A stretch of 64,000 bases of DNA from Mycobacterium asiaticum (GCF_001673365.1 NZ_LZLS01000197.1:62001-126000), one strand, 5' to 3'; counted from the stretch's first letter, positions 50,971 to 60,439 are shown. Notes: generated by a model not told the origin, from the letters alone. A program made the numbers and translations.

Positions 50971-52230
50971 TTAGGCCGGACGGGTGTGGCCGTCACCCCA
51001 CACGATCCACTTGGACGAGGTCAGTTCCGGCAGCCCCATCGGACCGCGGGCGTGCAGCTTCTGGGTGGAGATCCCGATCTCGGCGCCGAAGCCGAACTGC
51101 TCGCCGTCGGTGAACGCGGTGGACGCGTTGACCATCACCGCGGCGGCGTCCACCTGTTCGGTAAACCGTTGGGCCGCAGCAAGGTTGGTGGTCACGATGG
51201 CTTCGGTGTGGCCGGTGCCGTACTCGTTGACGTGTGCGATGGCGGCGTCCACCCCGTCCACCACCGCCACCGCGATGTCCATGGCCAGGTATTCGCGGCG
51301 CAGATCGTCTTCGTCGGCGTCTTTCCCGATGGCACCGTGTACGGCAACACCGGCCTGCTGCAACGCGTTGAGCAACCTGGGCATCGCCTGGCCGGCAATC
51401 GCCGCGTCGACCAGGAGAGTCTCGGCAGCGTTGCAGACACTGGGCCGCCGGGTCTTGGAGTTCAGCAGGATGCGCTCGGCGACGTCGAGATCGGCGGCCT
51501 CGTGGACGTAGACGTGACAGTTCCCGACACCGGTCTCGATCGTGGGTATCTGCGCATCCCGCACGACGGCCTCGATCAAGCCTGCTCCCCCGCGCGGGAT
51601 CGCGACGTCCACCAGGCCGCGAGCCTGGATCAGATGGATGACGGTGGAGCGGTCGGCCGAGGACAGCAGTTGGACCGCGTCGGCGGGCAACCCCTGTTCG
51701 ATCAGCGCGCCGCGCAGCACCGCGACCAGCGCTTCGTTGGACCGCGCGGCCGAGGAGCTGCCGCGCAACAACGCCGCATTTCCCGATTTGAGCGTCAGCC
51801 CGAACGCGTCGACCGTGACGTTGGGACGACCCTCGTAGATCATTCCAACCACGCCGAGCGGAACGCGCTGCTGTCGCAGCTGCAACCCGTTGGGCAGGGT
51901 GGCGCCGCGCAGCACCTCGCCGACCGGGTCGGGCAGTCCGGCGACCTGGCGCAGGCCGGCGGCAATGCCGTCGATGCGCTGCGGGTTCAGTGCCAGCCGG
52001 TCGAGCATGGCCTCGGGAGTGTCAGCGGCGCGTGCCGCGGTGAGGTCCTCGGCATTGGCAGCCAGTATCTGTCCCGCCTGGGTCAACAGCGCGTCGGCGG
52101 CGGCGTGCAGCGCGCGGTCTTTGACCGCCGTCGGCAGCGTCGCCAGGACGCGGGCCGCGACCCGGGCGCGCCGGGCGGCGTCGTGCACCGCTTGACGCAG
52201 ATCAGGCAGCGCCGGAGCTTGCAGACTCAT
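50971..52230 (-). CDS. proA: gamma-glutamyl phosphate reductase
   Basis: A 419-residue ProA, which reduces gamma-glutamyl phosphate with NADPH to glutamate semialdehyde in proline synthesis. The catalytic Cys is in TRRPSVCNAAETLLV; the cofactor-binding region shows GMIYEGRPNVTVDAF and RGSSSAARSNEAL. The C-terminus has HTEAIVT and FGFGAEIGIST. Its partner kinase, proB, is about 10.5 kb away at 62784-63890, as in other mycobacteria where the two genes are not adjacent. Confidence 0.96.
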   Translation of the reverse strand: MSLQAPALPDLRQAVHDAARRARVAARVLATLPTAVKDRALHAAADALLTQAGQILAANAEDLTAARAADTPEAMLDRLALNPQRIDGIAAGLRQVAGLPDPVGEVLRGATLPNGLQLRQQRVPLGVVGMIYEGRPNVTVDAFGLTLKSGNAALLRGSSSAARSNEALVAVLRGALIEQGLPADAVQLLSSADRSTVIHLIQARGLVDVAIPRGGAGLIEAVVRDAQIPTIETGVGNCHVYVHEAADLDVAERILLNSKTRRPSVCNAAETLLVDAAIAGQAMPRLLNALQQAGVAVHGAIGKDADEDDLRREYLAMDIAVAVVDGVDAAIAHVNEYGTGHTEAIVTTNLAAAQRFTEQVDAAAVMVNASTAFTDGEQFGFGAEIGISTQKLHARGPMGLPELTSSKWIVWGDGHTRPA

Positions 52231-52272
52231 TAGCCCAGGGTATCGGGCTTGAAGCCGCTCAGTCGGCTTGGG

Positions 52273-52776
52273 TCAGCCGGCGTTGGACTGCCACCATCGA
52301 TAAAGGCCCGCACCGTCGGTGCTCCGGACTGCGCCAATTCTGAGCTTGTTTCTGTTCGTCCAGACAATCATTGCGAACTTGCCCGAATCGGCAGTCCCCG
52401 TGGCGCACTGCACTTGGCCACCGGTATTACCGTTCGAATACGTCCACGGACCCGGCGACGGTTTGTTGCCCGGACAGGCCACGCTGGTCACCCCGTCGGG
52501 GACGTTGCCAAACCCCGTTTCCAAGTCGGTGACATTTTGAAACAGCCCGAACGAGGCCACAGCCGGTCCTCCTGACACGGTGCTCTGGCCGCACGCCACC
52601 TTCTCGATCGCGGGTGGCTTCGGCGTCTTCGTTTCGCAATTGCTCGACGAGAAGCCCTCGGGCAGCATGCCCATCAGTTTGCCGGGGGCGGCCGTCGCCG
52701 CAGGGGAAACACCCACTCCGGCACCTAGGGTCGCGGCAATAAACAACGTTCTTGTGACGCATGTGAAAATAGACAT
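52273..52776 (-). CDS. small secreted protein of unknown function
   Basis: A 167-residue protein with a ribosome-binding site AGGAGG and a clear Sec signal (LFIAATLGAGVGVSPAATAA, cleavage near residue 30). The mature part holds four cysteines (SNCETK, VACGQS, VACPGN, QCATG), likely two disulfides, and a C-terminal RWWQSN. It has no motif I can assign. In H37Rv, from memory, ahpC-ahpD and the PE25-PPE41 pair lie in this part of the map; they are not found here. It is probably exported and free or cell-wall associated. Confidence 0.75.
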   Translation of the reverse strand: MSIFTCVTRTLFIAATLGAGVGVSPAATAAPGKLMGMLPEGFSSSNCETKTPKPPAIEKVACGQSTVSGGPAVASFGLFQNVTDLETGFGNVPDGVTSVACPGNKPSPGPWTYSNGNTGGQVQCATGTADSGKFAMIVWTNRNKLRIGAVRSTDGAGLYRWWQSNAG

Positions 52777-52863
52777 GGCTAACCGCCTCCTAACTCAGGC
52801 GCAAGCGGACATCAGGCCACATCCTGGGCCGCTGACGTCTGCAGCAAACGGTAGCGCGCGCTG

Positions 52864-52902
52864 CCGGAGGAACGCGATACTTTCGCGGAAAAAGTTCTCC
52901 GG
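52864..52902 (-). terminator. candidate terminator after the channel gene
   Basis: CGGAGGAAC and GTTCTCCG can pair with one bulge, enclosing a second GCGA/TCGC stem. The structure begins 17 bp past the stop of the channel gene on the minus strand. No U-tract follows, so strength is uncertain. Confidence 0.35.
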
Positions 52903-52918
52903 ACGACTCCTGGCGAGA

Positions 52919-54322
52919 TTAGCTGACGCGCTCCCGGCGGGTGATGCTTCGCGCCTTGCTCTGACGCTCCTCGATCAGGCGTCCGAGGTCTTGGAGCAGC
53001 ATCGGCTTGTCCATCACGATCTTCTCGAGATGCTCGCGCTCGATTTCCAGCGCGGTCACTTCCTCGAGCGCATAGGCGCCGGCCACGTTGCGCTGCCGGG
53101 TCAGTGCGGTGATCCCGATGAACGAACCCTCGTTGAGGGTGGCAAGGGGAACCGTGGCCCCGGCCTCGTCGGTCACGGTCATCTCCACCTTGCCCGACAC
53201 CAAAAATGTCATCGCGGTGGGCACCGCGCCCGCGTATTGCACGACTTCCCCGGCGCCGTACCGCACGATCCGCGCGTAGGGCGACAGCAGCTGTTGGTCG
53301 GCCAGCGTCAGTCGCAGTTCTGGGGCGACCACGGTGCGCAACGCTTTCTTGACCCGTTCGGGTGTCGAGAAGTCGTCGTCGTCGCCGTCCAGATGCAAGT
53401 CGTGGCGCCGGGCGGCGTACCAGATCCAGCGCAGGAACGTCGATTCGGTGGGGCCTTCGTCGGCCGGCGAAGTGACCCTGATCGTGGTGCGATATTGGCC
53501 GCCGCCCAGGGCGATGGCTGTCGGTGTGGTGCCGGGCAGGACCAACGGCAGTGCACCGGCCACCAGTGTGAGCATCTCGCACACTTTGTCCGGCGGATCC
53601 GCCGTCGCGAAAGTGGTTGTGATCGAGCACTTATGCGGCCCCGCTGGGCGACTGAGGTTGGTGAACGCCGTCGTGGCCAGCATGGCGTTCGGCATGATCC
53701 GCAGTCCGCCGCCGGTCTGGATGTGAACCGCCCGCCAGTTGACCTCGATGACCCGGCCCCGCGCCGTCTGGGTGTCCAGCCAATCGTTGATCCGGAAGGG
53801 CTGTTCGAAGAGCATGAACAATCCCGAGACGATCTGCCCGACCGAGTTCTGCAGCATCAGGCCGATAACGACCGAGGTGACCCCCAGCGCGGTGAACACA
53901 CCGCCGACCCGCACGCCCCAGATCAGGGACAGAATCACGGCCAGGCCGACCCCGATCAGCGCGAAGCGGGCCACGTCGAGGAAGATCGCCGGAAGGCGCT
54001 TGCGCCAACTCTCTTCGGGCGCACCTTCGAACACGGTCGCGTTGAGGCCCGACAGCAGCAACACCAGAACCAAAAAGCCGAACACCGTGGTGAGGATGCG
54101 GACCGGTACTTCGCCGGCCGAAACCTCCGAAGCCTTCACCAGTAGCAGTAACAGCGCACCGAGCGGCAACAGCCAGTTGCGCACGACGGAGACTTGGCGG
54201 GCGAGCCGGCTACCCCGGCGCAGCAGAATATGGTGCAACTCGGTCAGCAGGATGAGCCCGATCGGGAATCCGATCGCAACACCCACCGCCCAGTAGAACC
54301 ATGGAGAACCGAAGGTGTTCAT
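52919..54322 (-). CDS. MscS-type channel with C-terminal cyclic-nucleotide-binding-like domain (Rv2434c type)
   Basis: A 467-residue membrane protein. Four or five hydrophobic helices occupy residues 1-150. The MscS pore/beta region follows (VTSVVIGLMLQNSVGQIVSGLFML, then DWLDTQTARGRVIEVNWRAVHI). A cNMP-binding fold covers about residues 330-450 (GAGEVVQYAGAVPTAMTFLVSGKVEM). In the phosphate-binding cassette the usual Gly-Glu is replaced: the segment reads GSFIGITALTRQRNVAGA, so nucleotide binding is doubtful. The start codon overlaps the stop of the upstream cyclase-like gene (TAATG), implying a functional pair in ion or osmotic signalling. Confidence 0.87.
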   Translation of the reverse strand: MNTFGSPWFYWAVGVAIGFPIGLILLTELHHILLRRGSRLARQVSVVRNWLLPLGALLLLLVKASEVSAGEVPVRILTTVFGFLVLVLLLSGLNATVFEGAPEESWRKRLPAIFLDVARFALIGVGLAVILSLIWGVRVGGVFTALGVTSVVIGLMLQNSVGQIVSGLFMLFEQPFRINDWLDTQTARGRVIEVNWRAVHIQTGGGLRIMPNAMLATTAFTNLSRPAGPHKCSITTTFATADPPDKVCEMLTLVAGALPLVLPGTTPTAIALGGGQYRTTIRVTSPADEGPTESTFLRWIWYAARRHDLHLDGDDDDFSTPERVKKALRTVVAPELRLTLADQQLLSPYARIVRYGAGEVVQYAGAVPTAMTFLVSGKVEMTVTDEAGATVPLATLNEGSFIGITALTRQRNVAGAYALEEVTALEIEREHLEKIVMDKPMLLQDLGRLIEERQSKARSITRRERVS

Positions 54323-56622
54323 TACCGCTCCGACAACCGGTAGATCGCCTGCTCGGTACCGCTGACGGAAATCGTGCCGGCCGCGGTGAACTGATGCGTG
54401 TCACGCATCGCTTCATAGACTTGCGAGGCGACGTAGATCCCGGGCTGCGGTGCGCCACTGTGCATTTGGTAGGCCAGACTGACCGCCGCACCCCACATGT
54501 CGTAGACCAGACCGGATTGGCCCACCAGCCCGCTGACGACGTTTCCGGTGTTGATTCCGACCCGAAGGCCGAACTCGTGACGACTCTGACTGTTGAAACG
54601 CTCGATGATGCGCCGGATTTCGAGCGCGAACTCCACGCTGCGGTGAACGCTGTCGAGCCGCGGAGTGATCACACCGCAACTGGCCAGATATCCGTTGTGG
54701 AACGTTCGGATCCGTTCGACGCCAAGGCTTTCCGCGGCCGAGTCGAACTGACGGAACAATTCGTCGACGATCCCGACCAATTCGTCGCCGGGGAGATCGT
54801 TGGAGATCTCGTCGAGGCCCACGATGTCGGCGTAGATGATGGCTACGTCCTGATGCTTCTGCGCGATGGTGGATTCACCCTCGCGGTAACGCTGGACAAC
54901 CGATTCCGGCATCAGCGCCAGTAGCAACCGATCGTTCTCGCGGCGCTGCTCGTTGAGGAGTTCTTCCTTGATCGCCAGGTTGCGGCTCATCTCGTTGAAA
55001 GCCCCAGTGAGATCCCCTATCTCGTCTCGTGAGGTGATCGGGATGCTGACCTCGTAGTCGCCCGAGCTGATCTTCTGCGCGCCCTTTTCCAGGCGTCGAA
55101 CCGGCCGGACCGCTGCCTGGGCAATGAGCATGGATGCCACGCACACGGCGAAGATCATCGCGGCGACGGCCACCGCGAGCGTCTTGCTGAACCTGCCCAG
55201 CCGCGCGAACGCGTCGGAGTCATCCCGAGTCGCCAGAACCGACCACTGCAGATCCGAGTTCGGCACGTTCAGCGGCGCGTAGGCCTCCAATTCCTTATTG
55301 CCGGTGTAGTCGGTGCCAATCATCACGCCGGTCTCGCCGCGTTGGGCAGCGCGCACACCCGCGCTTCGCACCGGCTGCACCAATGTCGTACCGCCCAATC
55401 GGATTGCCTGGTCGGCGATGTCAGGTGCGGTACCGGCCGCGATCACCTCGCGCCGGTATTCCTTCGGGTCTTGCAGGAACAGTCGCGAGTCCGAGCGCAT
55501 TAGGTTGTCCGGACCGGCCAGATATGTCTCGGTTGCCGCGCCCATGCCGGCCGCTTCCCAGTGTTTGTCCGCGGTCATGATGTTGTTGATCTTGGCGATC
55601 GGAACGGGCAATGCCATCACGCCGTCGAACTTGCCGTTGATGCCGATCGGTGACACGACCCAGGCGGTCGGCGCGTTGAGTTGCGGTTGGTACTGCTGGA
55701 AGTCGGTGATCCAGACGAACTCGACATCGTTGGAGCGCACCGCTTTGAGGTAAGCGTCGCGCAGATTCGATTCACGGTACGGCCCGGTCAGGATATTCGT
55801 GCCGAGGTCGGGGCCTTTGTTCACCGAGTAGACGACGTTGCCGTCCATATCGAACAGCAGCGCGTCCCGATATTGAAAACGTCCGACGATGCCGCGCATG
55901 TAGAAGTCGAAACGCGAGTTGGCCGCCGTCCATGCGCTTCCGTCGCCGGGGTCCAGGATCGGCGCGGCGTTGGGCGTCGAGGCGGACGTGTAATACGCCT
56001 GAAGGTAGCGCTGCGCGTTGGTATTTGGCAGAACAGCGTTGATGTCGATTTCTTCGCCGGTCAGCCGCTGAATGGGCTTGATCATCTGGTTTTCGTAGTA
56101 GCCCGCGATCGCCTGCTGCTGTGGACCTGAAATGGTGGAGTTGCCCAGTTGATTGAACCCTGCGGTGAGGGCAAGCACGGCCTGGTCGACACTGAACCCG
56201 CCGCTGTAGACGATCAGCGAATTCGTCACTTCGCGGAACAACGCCTCGATCTCGCGTTTCTGTGACTCCCGCAATTCGATCAGTCGCTCGGACTCGACTT
56301 CCCGCAGCGCGCTGCGGCCGGAAATCACCCCGATCAGACCGATCACCGCCACCGAGAGGATGCTCGACAAGAGCAGCGCCACCAGGATTTTGGACTGAAT
56401 GCTCACCCGGAAACGTATTCCGGGCACAAACCGGCGGGCACGCTTGTTGGCCGGAGCGCTTTCGCTCTCCGGCGTCGACTCTGCCGGCTCACCCGACGTC
56501 AATCGGATTCCCTTCTGCCACCGGGCCGTAACGGGTCCCGGATCACGCAGCAGATTAGCTTGCGGAACCGCAGTTATCGGCTTCCGGCCGAAAGTGACGC
56601 AGGCCTGTGTCCGAGCATTCAC
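54322..56622 (-). CDS. receptor-type class III cyclase homologue with degenerate active site (Rv2435c type)
   Basis: A 766-residue protein (GTG start at 56622; the true start may be later). A basic N-terminus, one membrane helix (about residues 78-100), a ~380-residue extracytoplasmic sensor, a second helix (about 488-510), a HAMP linker (AVRPVRRLEKGAQK) and a C-terminal cyclase domain. The first metal Asp seems kept (IIYADIVGLDEIS). The segment that is usually KTIGDAY reads RTFHNGY, losing the specificity Lys and second metal Asp. The segment usually VNxAxRM reads VSLAYQM, losing the transition-state Asn and Arg. It may be a pseudo-cyclase signal transducer rather than an enzyme. Its stop overlaps the channel gene start. 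Confidence 0.87.
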   Translation of the reverse strand: MNARTQACVTFGRKPITAVPQANLLRDPGPVTARWQKGIRLTSGEPAESTPESESAPANKRARRFVPGIRFRVSIQSKILVALLLSSILSVAVIGLIGVISGRSALREVESERLIELRESQKREIEALFREVTNSLIVYSGGFSVDQAVLALTAGFNQLGNSTISGPQQQAIAGYYENQMIKPIQRLTGEEIDINAVLPNTNAQRYLQAYYTSASTPNAAPILDPGDGSAWTAANSRFDFYMRGIVGRFQYRDALLFDMDGNVVYSVNKGPDLGTNILTGPYRESNLRDAYLKAVRSNDVEFVWITDFQQYQPQLNAPTAWVVSPIGINGKFDGVMALPVPIAKINNIMTADKHWEAAGMGAATETYLAGPDNLMRSDSRLFLQDPKEYRREVIAAGTAPDIADQAIRLGGTTLVQPVRSAGVRAAQRGETGVMIGTDYTGNKELEAYAPLNVPNSDLQWSVLATRDDSDAFARLGRFSKTLAVAVAAMIFAVCVASMLIAQAAVRPVRRLEKGAQKISSGDYEVSIPITSRDEIGDLTGAFNEMSRNLAIKEELLNEQRRENDRLLLALMPESVVQRYREGESTIAQKHQDVAIIYADIVGLDEISNDLPGDELVGIVDELFRQFDSAAESLGVERIRTFHNGYLASCGVITPRLDSVHRSVEFALEIRRIIERFNSQSRHEFGLRVGINTGNVVSGLVGQSGLVYDMWGAAVSLAYQMHSGAPQPGIYVASQVYEAMRDTHQFTAAGTISVSGTEQAIYRLSER

Positions 56623-56652
56623 CGAAAGGTGATGCAGTGCGGTTGACGCGAC

Positions 56653-57426
56653 CTAGTGCGCGGCGCGTTCCCAATCCACCACGAAACAGTGGGTGGGGTC
56701 GGAAGGGTCGACCACGCAAGGAAGTTCGCGACCGATGGCAAGATGAGGCACGTGATCCGTCGGCACCGACTGGATGCTGCGGCCGACGACCGGCGCCAAA
56801 TTCGGCAGGCGAAGCTCCATTTCGATGACGTACTGTGGCGCATCAAGAAGCTCGGGCATCGCTGTCGCCGCTCTGCCTAAGGTGCGCAACGTGTTTCCGG
56901 TGGCGGCGAATGACCTGAGCACTCCCGGTACCCGTTGACCAGATGCGAGCAGCTCGACCGTGGACGCCCAGCGTCCGGACCTGCTCCCCTGGCTCTGCTT
57001 GTGCCGGTTGTATGCCGCAGCAAGGGCCGCGGCACTCGGCGGTCCGTCGGGTGCATTCGTCCACGGGTCGATTGGCCCGCTGGGATCGATGAGCACCTTT
57101 TGTGGGTCGGTCGAGTCGACTTGCACGGCAACGACTTTTCCTGGCTGAACGGATGCCATGGACACGGGATTAACCGCCCGGCGAACCGTTGCGTCGTAGG
57201 GCTCCCGGCCGGGAATCTCCACTCGCAGCACGATTTTGCAGATATAGCGGTTGTCGACGACCGAACCGGCCGACTCCAGCGACTCGATCCGCGCGATGCC
57301 GGTCAGCGGCGGGCCGCTGCACCGGGGCTTTCTGATCCGGTAGTAGCCGCCTGCGACGATCAGCAAGACGACCATCAAAACAAGGGCCGGAATCCCCCAG
57401 CTCAGCAGCGGGCCCCACTTCTCCAT
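56653..57426 (-). CDS. single-pass membrane protein of unknown function
   Basis: A 257-residue protein with one N-terminal membrane helix (about residues 7-29, LLSWGIPALVLMVVLLIVAGG) and a soluble remainder. Two repeats of a similar pattern, PYDATVRRAVNPVSMASVQPGKVVAV and a later HLAIGRELPCVVDPSDP, resemble beta-rich domains found in DUF3592-like mycobacterial proteins. Function is unknown. It lies 30 bp upstream of the cyclase homologue and 58 bp downstream of nadE in the same direction. The rbsK-Rv2437 pair I remember at this position in H37Rv is absent. Confidence 0.7.
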   Translation of the reverse strand: MEKWGPLLSWGIPALVLMVVLLIVAGGYYRIRKPRCSGPPLTGIARIESLESAGSVVDNRYICKIVLRVEIPGREPYDATVRRAVNPVSMASVQPGKVVAVQVDSTDPQKVLIDPSGPIDPWTNAPDGPPSAAALAAAYNRHKQSQGSRSGRWASTVELLASGQRVPGVLRSFAATGNTLRTLGRAATAMPELLDAPQYVIEMELRLPNLAPVVGRSIQSVPTDHVPHLAIGRELPCVVDPSDPTHCFVVDWERAAH

Positions 57427-57484
57427 AACGGCACGCTAGCCTGGTTCGCTCGCTACCGTGCCCAAGTTTTTGCGCCGGCTCGCG

Positions 57485-59533
57485 CTACTTGTCAGGTACC
57501 TCGCGCTCGATCTCGTCGAGCCAGATCCGCGCGGACATGTCCGACGGCGCCCGCCAATCCCCGCGCGGCGACAACGAACCTCCGTGGGAAACCTTGGGGC
57601 CGTTGGGCAATGCCGACCGCTTGAACTGGCTGAACGAGTAGAACCGCTGCACGAACACTTGCAGCCAGTGCCGAATGTCAGCCAACGAATACGACGGTCG
57701 GTTGCCTTCCGGGAAACCCGGCGGCCAACCGCCGCGGTCGGGGTCGCTCCACGCGTGGTAGGCAAGAAATGCGATCTTCGAAGGCGGAAATCCGTAGCGC
57801 AGCACCTGGAACAACGAAAAATCTTGCAGCGCATAGGGTCCGACCTTGGCCTCACTGCTCTGCAGTTCTTCCTCCTCACCCGTTGGAACCAGTTCGGGGG
57901 TGATCTCGGTGTCGACGACCGACTGCAATACGTCGGTCACCTCCTTCTCGAACTGGTCGGAGGAGATGACCCAGCGGATCAGGTGCTGGATAAGAGTTTT
58001 GGGCACACCGCCGTTGACGTTGTAATGCGACATCTGGTCACCGACGCCGTAGGTGGACCATCCCAGCGCCAACTCCGAAAGGTCTCCGGTGCCAAGCACA
58101 ATGCCCCCGCGTTGGTTGGCCAACCGGAACAGGTAGTCGGTGCGCAGACCGGCCTGCACGTTTTCGAATGTGACGTCGTAGACCTTTTCGCCGCGCGCGA
58201 ACGGGTGCCCGATCTCCTCGAACATTCGGTTGGCGGTCTCGCGGATGTCGATTTCTTCGAAGGTGATGCCCAACGCCTCAGCCAACTTGGTGGCGTTGTT
58301 CTTGGTGTGATCCCCGGTCGCGAATCCCGGCAGTGTGAATCCCAGGATGTCGCTGCGGGGGCGGCCTTCACGGTCCATCGCCTTGGCCGCGACGATCAAG
58401 GCGTGCGTCGAATCCAGACCGCCGGAAACACCGATGACCACCTTCGGATAGTCGAGCGCTCGTAGTCGTTGCTCGAGCCCGGCCACCTGGATGTTGTAGG
58501 CCTCGTAGCAATCCTGTTCCAGCCGTTCCCGATTGGCGGGTACGAACGGGAATCGCTCGACATTGCGCCGAAAGCCGATGTCGCCGTCGGGTGGGTCGAA
58601 CCGAAACTCGACGCGCCGGAACGAGTCGGCCGCGGCCCGGTGATGGCGGCGGTTGTCGTCGAAGGTGCCCATGCGCAACCGTTCCGAGCGCAGCAGTCCG
58701 GTGTCGACGTCGGCGACCGAACGACGCACTCCCTTCGGAAAGCGCTCGGAGCATTCGAGTTGGGTGCCGTTCTCCCAGATCATCGTCTGGCCGTCCCAGG
58801 CCAGGTCGGTTGTCGACTCGCCCTCGCCGGCGGCGGCGTAAACATATGCGGCGAGGCACCGCGCCGACGCCGACCGCGCCAGTAGGCAGCGGTCTTCTGC
58901 CCTGCCAATCGTGATCGGGCTGCCAGACAGGTTGGCCAGCACGGTGGCGCCGGCCAGGGCGGCTTCGGCGCTCGGCGGCACCGGCACGAACATGTCCTCA
59001 CAGATCTCGACGTGCAGCACGAAGTCTGGCAGGTCCGAGGCGGTGAACAGCAGGTCCGGACCGAACGGGACCTCGACGTCGAGACGCCCGATCCGAATCG
59101 TGCCGCGCTCACCGTCGCCGGGTGCGATCTGACGGTGCTCGTAGAACTCCCGGTAGGTCGGCAGGTACGACTTGGGTACGACCCCCAGGACGGCGCCGCG
59201 GTGAATGACCACCGCGGTGTTGTAGATGCGATGCAGATGTCGCAGCGGGGCGCCGACGACGAGCACCGGTAGCAGGTCGGCGGATGCGGTGACGATCTGT
59301 CCCAGCGATTCCTCGACGGCATCCAGGAGGGAATCCTGCAGCAGGATGTCCTCGATCGAGTAGCCGCACAGGGTCAGCTCGGGAAAGATGGCGAGGGCGA
59401 CGCCGTCTTCGTGGCATTCCTGGGCCAACCCCAGGACCGACTCGGCGTTGGCGGCGGGGTCGGCGATCGTGGTGTGGTGTGTGCAGGCGGCAACGCGCAC
59501 GAATCCGTGCCGGTAGGCGGAATAGAAGCTCAT
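57485..59533 (-). CDS. nadE: glutamine-dependent NAD+ synthetase
   Basis: A 682-residue two-domain enzyme of the mycobacterial type. The N-terminal nitrilase-like glutaminase has the Glu-Lys-Cys triad in FPELTLCGYS, VPKSYLPTYREFYE and HVEICEDMF. Ammonia is channelled to the C-terminal synthetase, whose P-loop-like motif is VIGVSGGLDSTHALIV (about residue 364 onward). It converts deamido-NAD+ to NAD+. The ATG at 59533 is preferred (GGAG 4 bp upstream; MSFYSAYRHGFVRVAA start). It is divergent from the sirtuin gene across 72 bp. Confidence 0.96.
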   Translation of the reverse strand: MSFYSAYRHGFVRVAACTHHTTIADPAANAESVLGLAQECHEDGVALAIFPELTLCGYSIEDILLQDSLLDAVEESLGQIVTASADLLPVLVVGAPLRHLHRIYNTAVVIHRGAVLGVVPKSYLPTYREFYEHRQIAPGDGERGTIRIGRLDVEVPFGPDLLFTASDLPDFVLHVEICEDMFVPVPPSAEAALAGATVLANLSGSPITIGRAEDRCLLARSASARCLAAYVYAAAGEGESTTDLAWDGQTMIWENGTQLECSERFPKGVRRSVADVDTGLLRSERLRMGTFDDNRRHHRAAADSFRRVEFRFDPPDGDIGFRRNVERFPFVPANRERLEQDCYEAYNIQVAGLEQRLRALDYPKVVIGVSGGLDSTHALIVAAKAMDREGRPRSDILGFTLPGFATGDHTKNNATKLAEALGITFEEIDIRETANRMFEEIGHPFARGEKVYDVTFENVQAGLRTDYLFRLANQRGGIVLGTGDLSELALGWSTYGVGDQMSHYNVNGGVPKTLIQHLIRWVISSDQFEKEVTDVLQSVVDTEITPELVPTGEEEELQSSEAKVGPYALQDFSLFQVLRYGFPPSKIAFLAYHAWSDPDRGGWPPGFPEGNRPSYSLADIRHWLQVFVQRFYSFSQFKRSALPNGPKVSHGGSLSPRGDWRAPSDMSARIWLDEIEREVPDK

Positions 59534-59605
59534 TGTTCTCCATTGTCGCGGTATCACAGTCTGGCTGGGATGACGGGGTGTCACCCACTACATACCCTCG
59601 ATTGC

Positions 59606-60439
59606 GTGGACTCCCCCGAACTCGTCGCGATGCTGGCCGGCCGTCGTGTCGCGGTGCTCACCGGCGCGGGCATCTCCACCGACTCGGGAATCCCCGACTA
59701 CCGGGGTCCGGACTCGCCGCCGAGTAATCCGATGACGATCCGTCAGTTCACTTCCGACCCGATATTTCGACAGCGGTACTGGGCGCGCAACCATCTGGGT
59801 TGGCGGCACATGGACCGCACGCAACCCAATGCCGGGCACCGCGCGCTGGCCGCGCTGGAACGCACCGGAGTGGTCATCGGCCTGATCACCCAGAATGTCG
59901 ACCTGCTGCACACCAAGGCCGGCAGCGCCAACGTGGTGGATCTGCACGGCAGTTACGCGCGGGTGGTATGCCTGGATTGCGGTCACACCATGAGTCGCGC
60001 TGCCCTGGCCGAACAACTCGAGGCGCTCAACCCGGGATTCATCGAGCATTCGGAAGCCCTCGGCGGGCTGGCGGTGGCTCCCGACGCCGACGCGGTGGTA
60101 GCCGATACCGCTTCCTTCCAGTACCTGGAGTGTCCAAGCTGCGCCGGCATGCTCAAGCCCGACATCGTCTATTTCGGTGAGAGTGTGCCCAAAGACCGCC
60201 TGGCCCAGGCATATTCGGTCCTCGACGGCGCCGAGGCACTGCTGGTGGCCGGGTCCTCGTTGACCGTGTTCTCCGGCTACCGGTTCGTTCGGCGCGCCGT
60301 CACGGCCGGGCAGCCGGTCGCGATCGTGAACCGTGGACCTACCCGAGGTGACGAGCTGGCCACCGTCAAAGTGGACGGCGGATGTTCGGAAATACTCACG
60401 TTGTTGACCGCCGAATTGGCGCTCAGCGCGCCTTTCTGA
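59606..60439 (+). CDS. Sir2-family NAD-dependent deacylase (sirtuin, class II-like)
   Basis: A 277-residue sirtuin starting at the GTG at 59606. NAD-binding motifs: LTGAGISTDSGIPDYRG (residues about 18-34) and ITQNVDLLH. The catalytic His is in VVDLHGSYARV, and the zinc site consists of two CxxC pairs, CLDCGH and CPSCAG. The PDYRG form of the first motif matches class II (SIRT4-like) sirtuins rather than the CobB type I recall as Rv1151c in M. tuberculosis. TACATA (59589-59594) sits at a distance that would give a leaderless mRNA. Placement back-to-back with nadE ties an NAD consumer to an NAD maker. Confidence 0.88.
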   Translation: MDSPELVAMLAGRRVAVLTGAGISTDSGIPDYRGPDSPPSNPMTIRQFTSDPIFRQRYWARNHLGWRHMDRTQPNAGHRALAALERTGVVIGLITQNVDLLHTKAGSANVVDLHGSYARVVCLDCGHTMSRAALAEQLEALNPGFIEHSEALGGLAVAPDADAVVADTASFQYLECPSCAGMLKPDIVYFGESVPKDRLAQAYSVLDGAEALLVAGSSLTVFSGYRFVRRAVTAGQPVAIVNRGPTRGDELATVKVDGGCSEILTLLTAELALSAPF

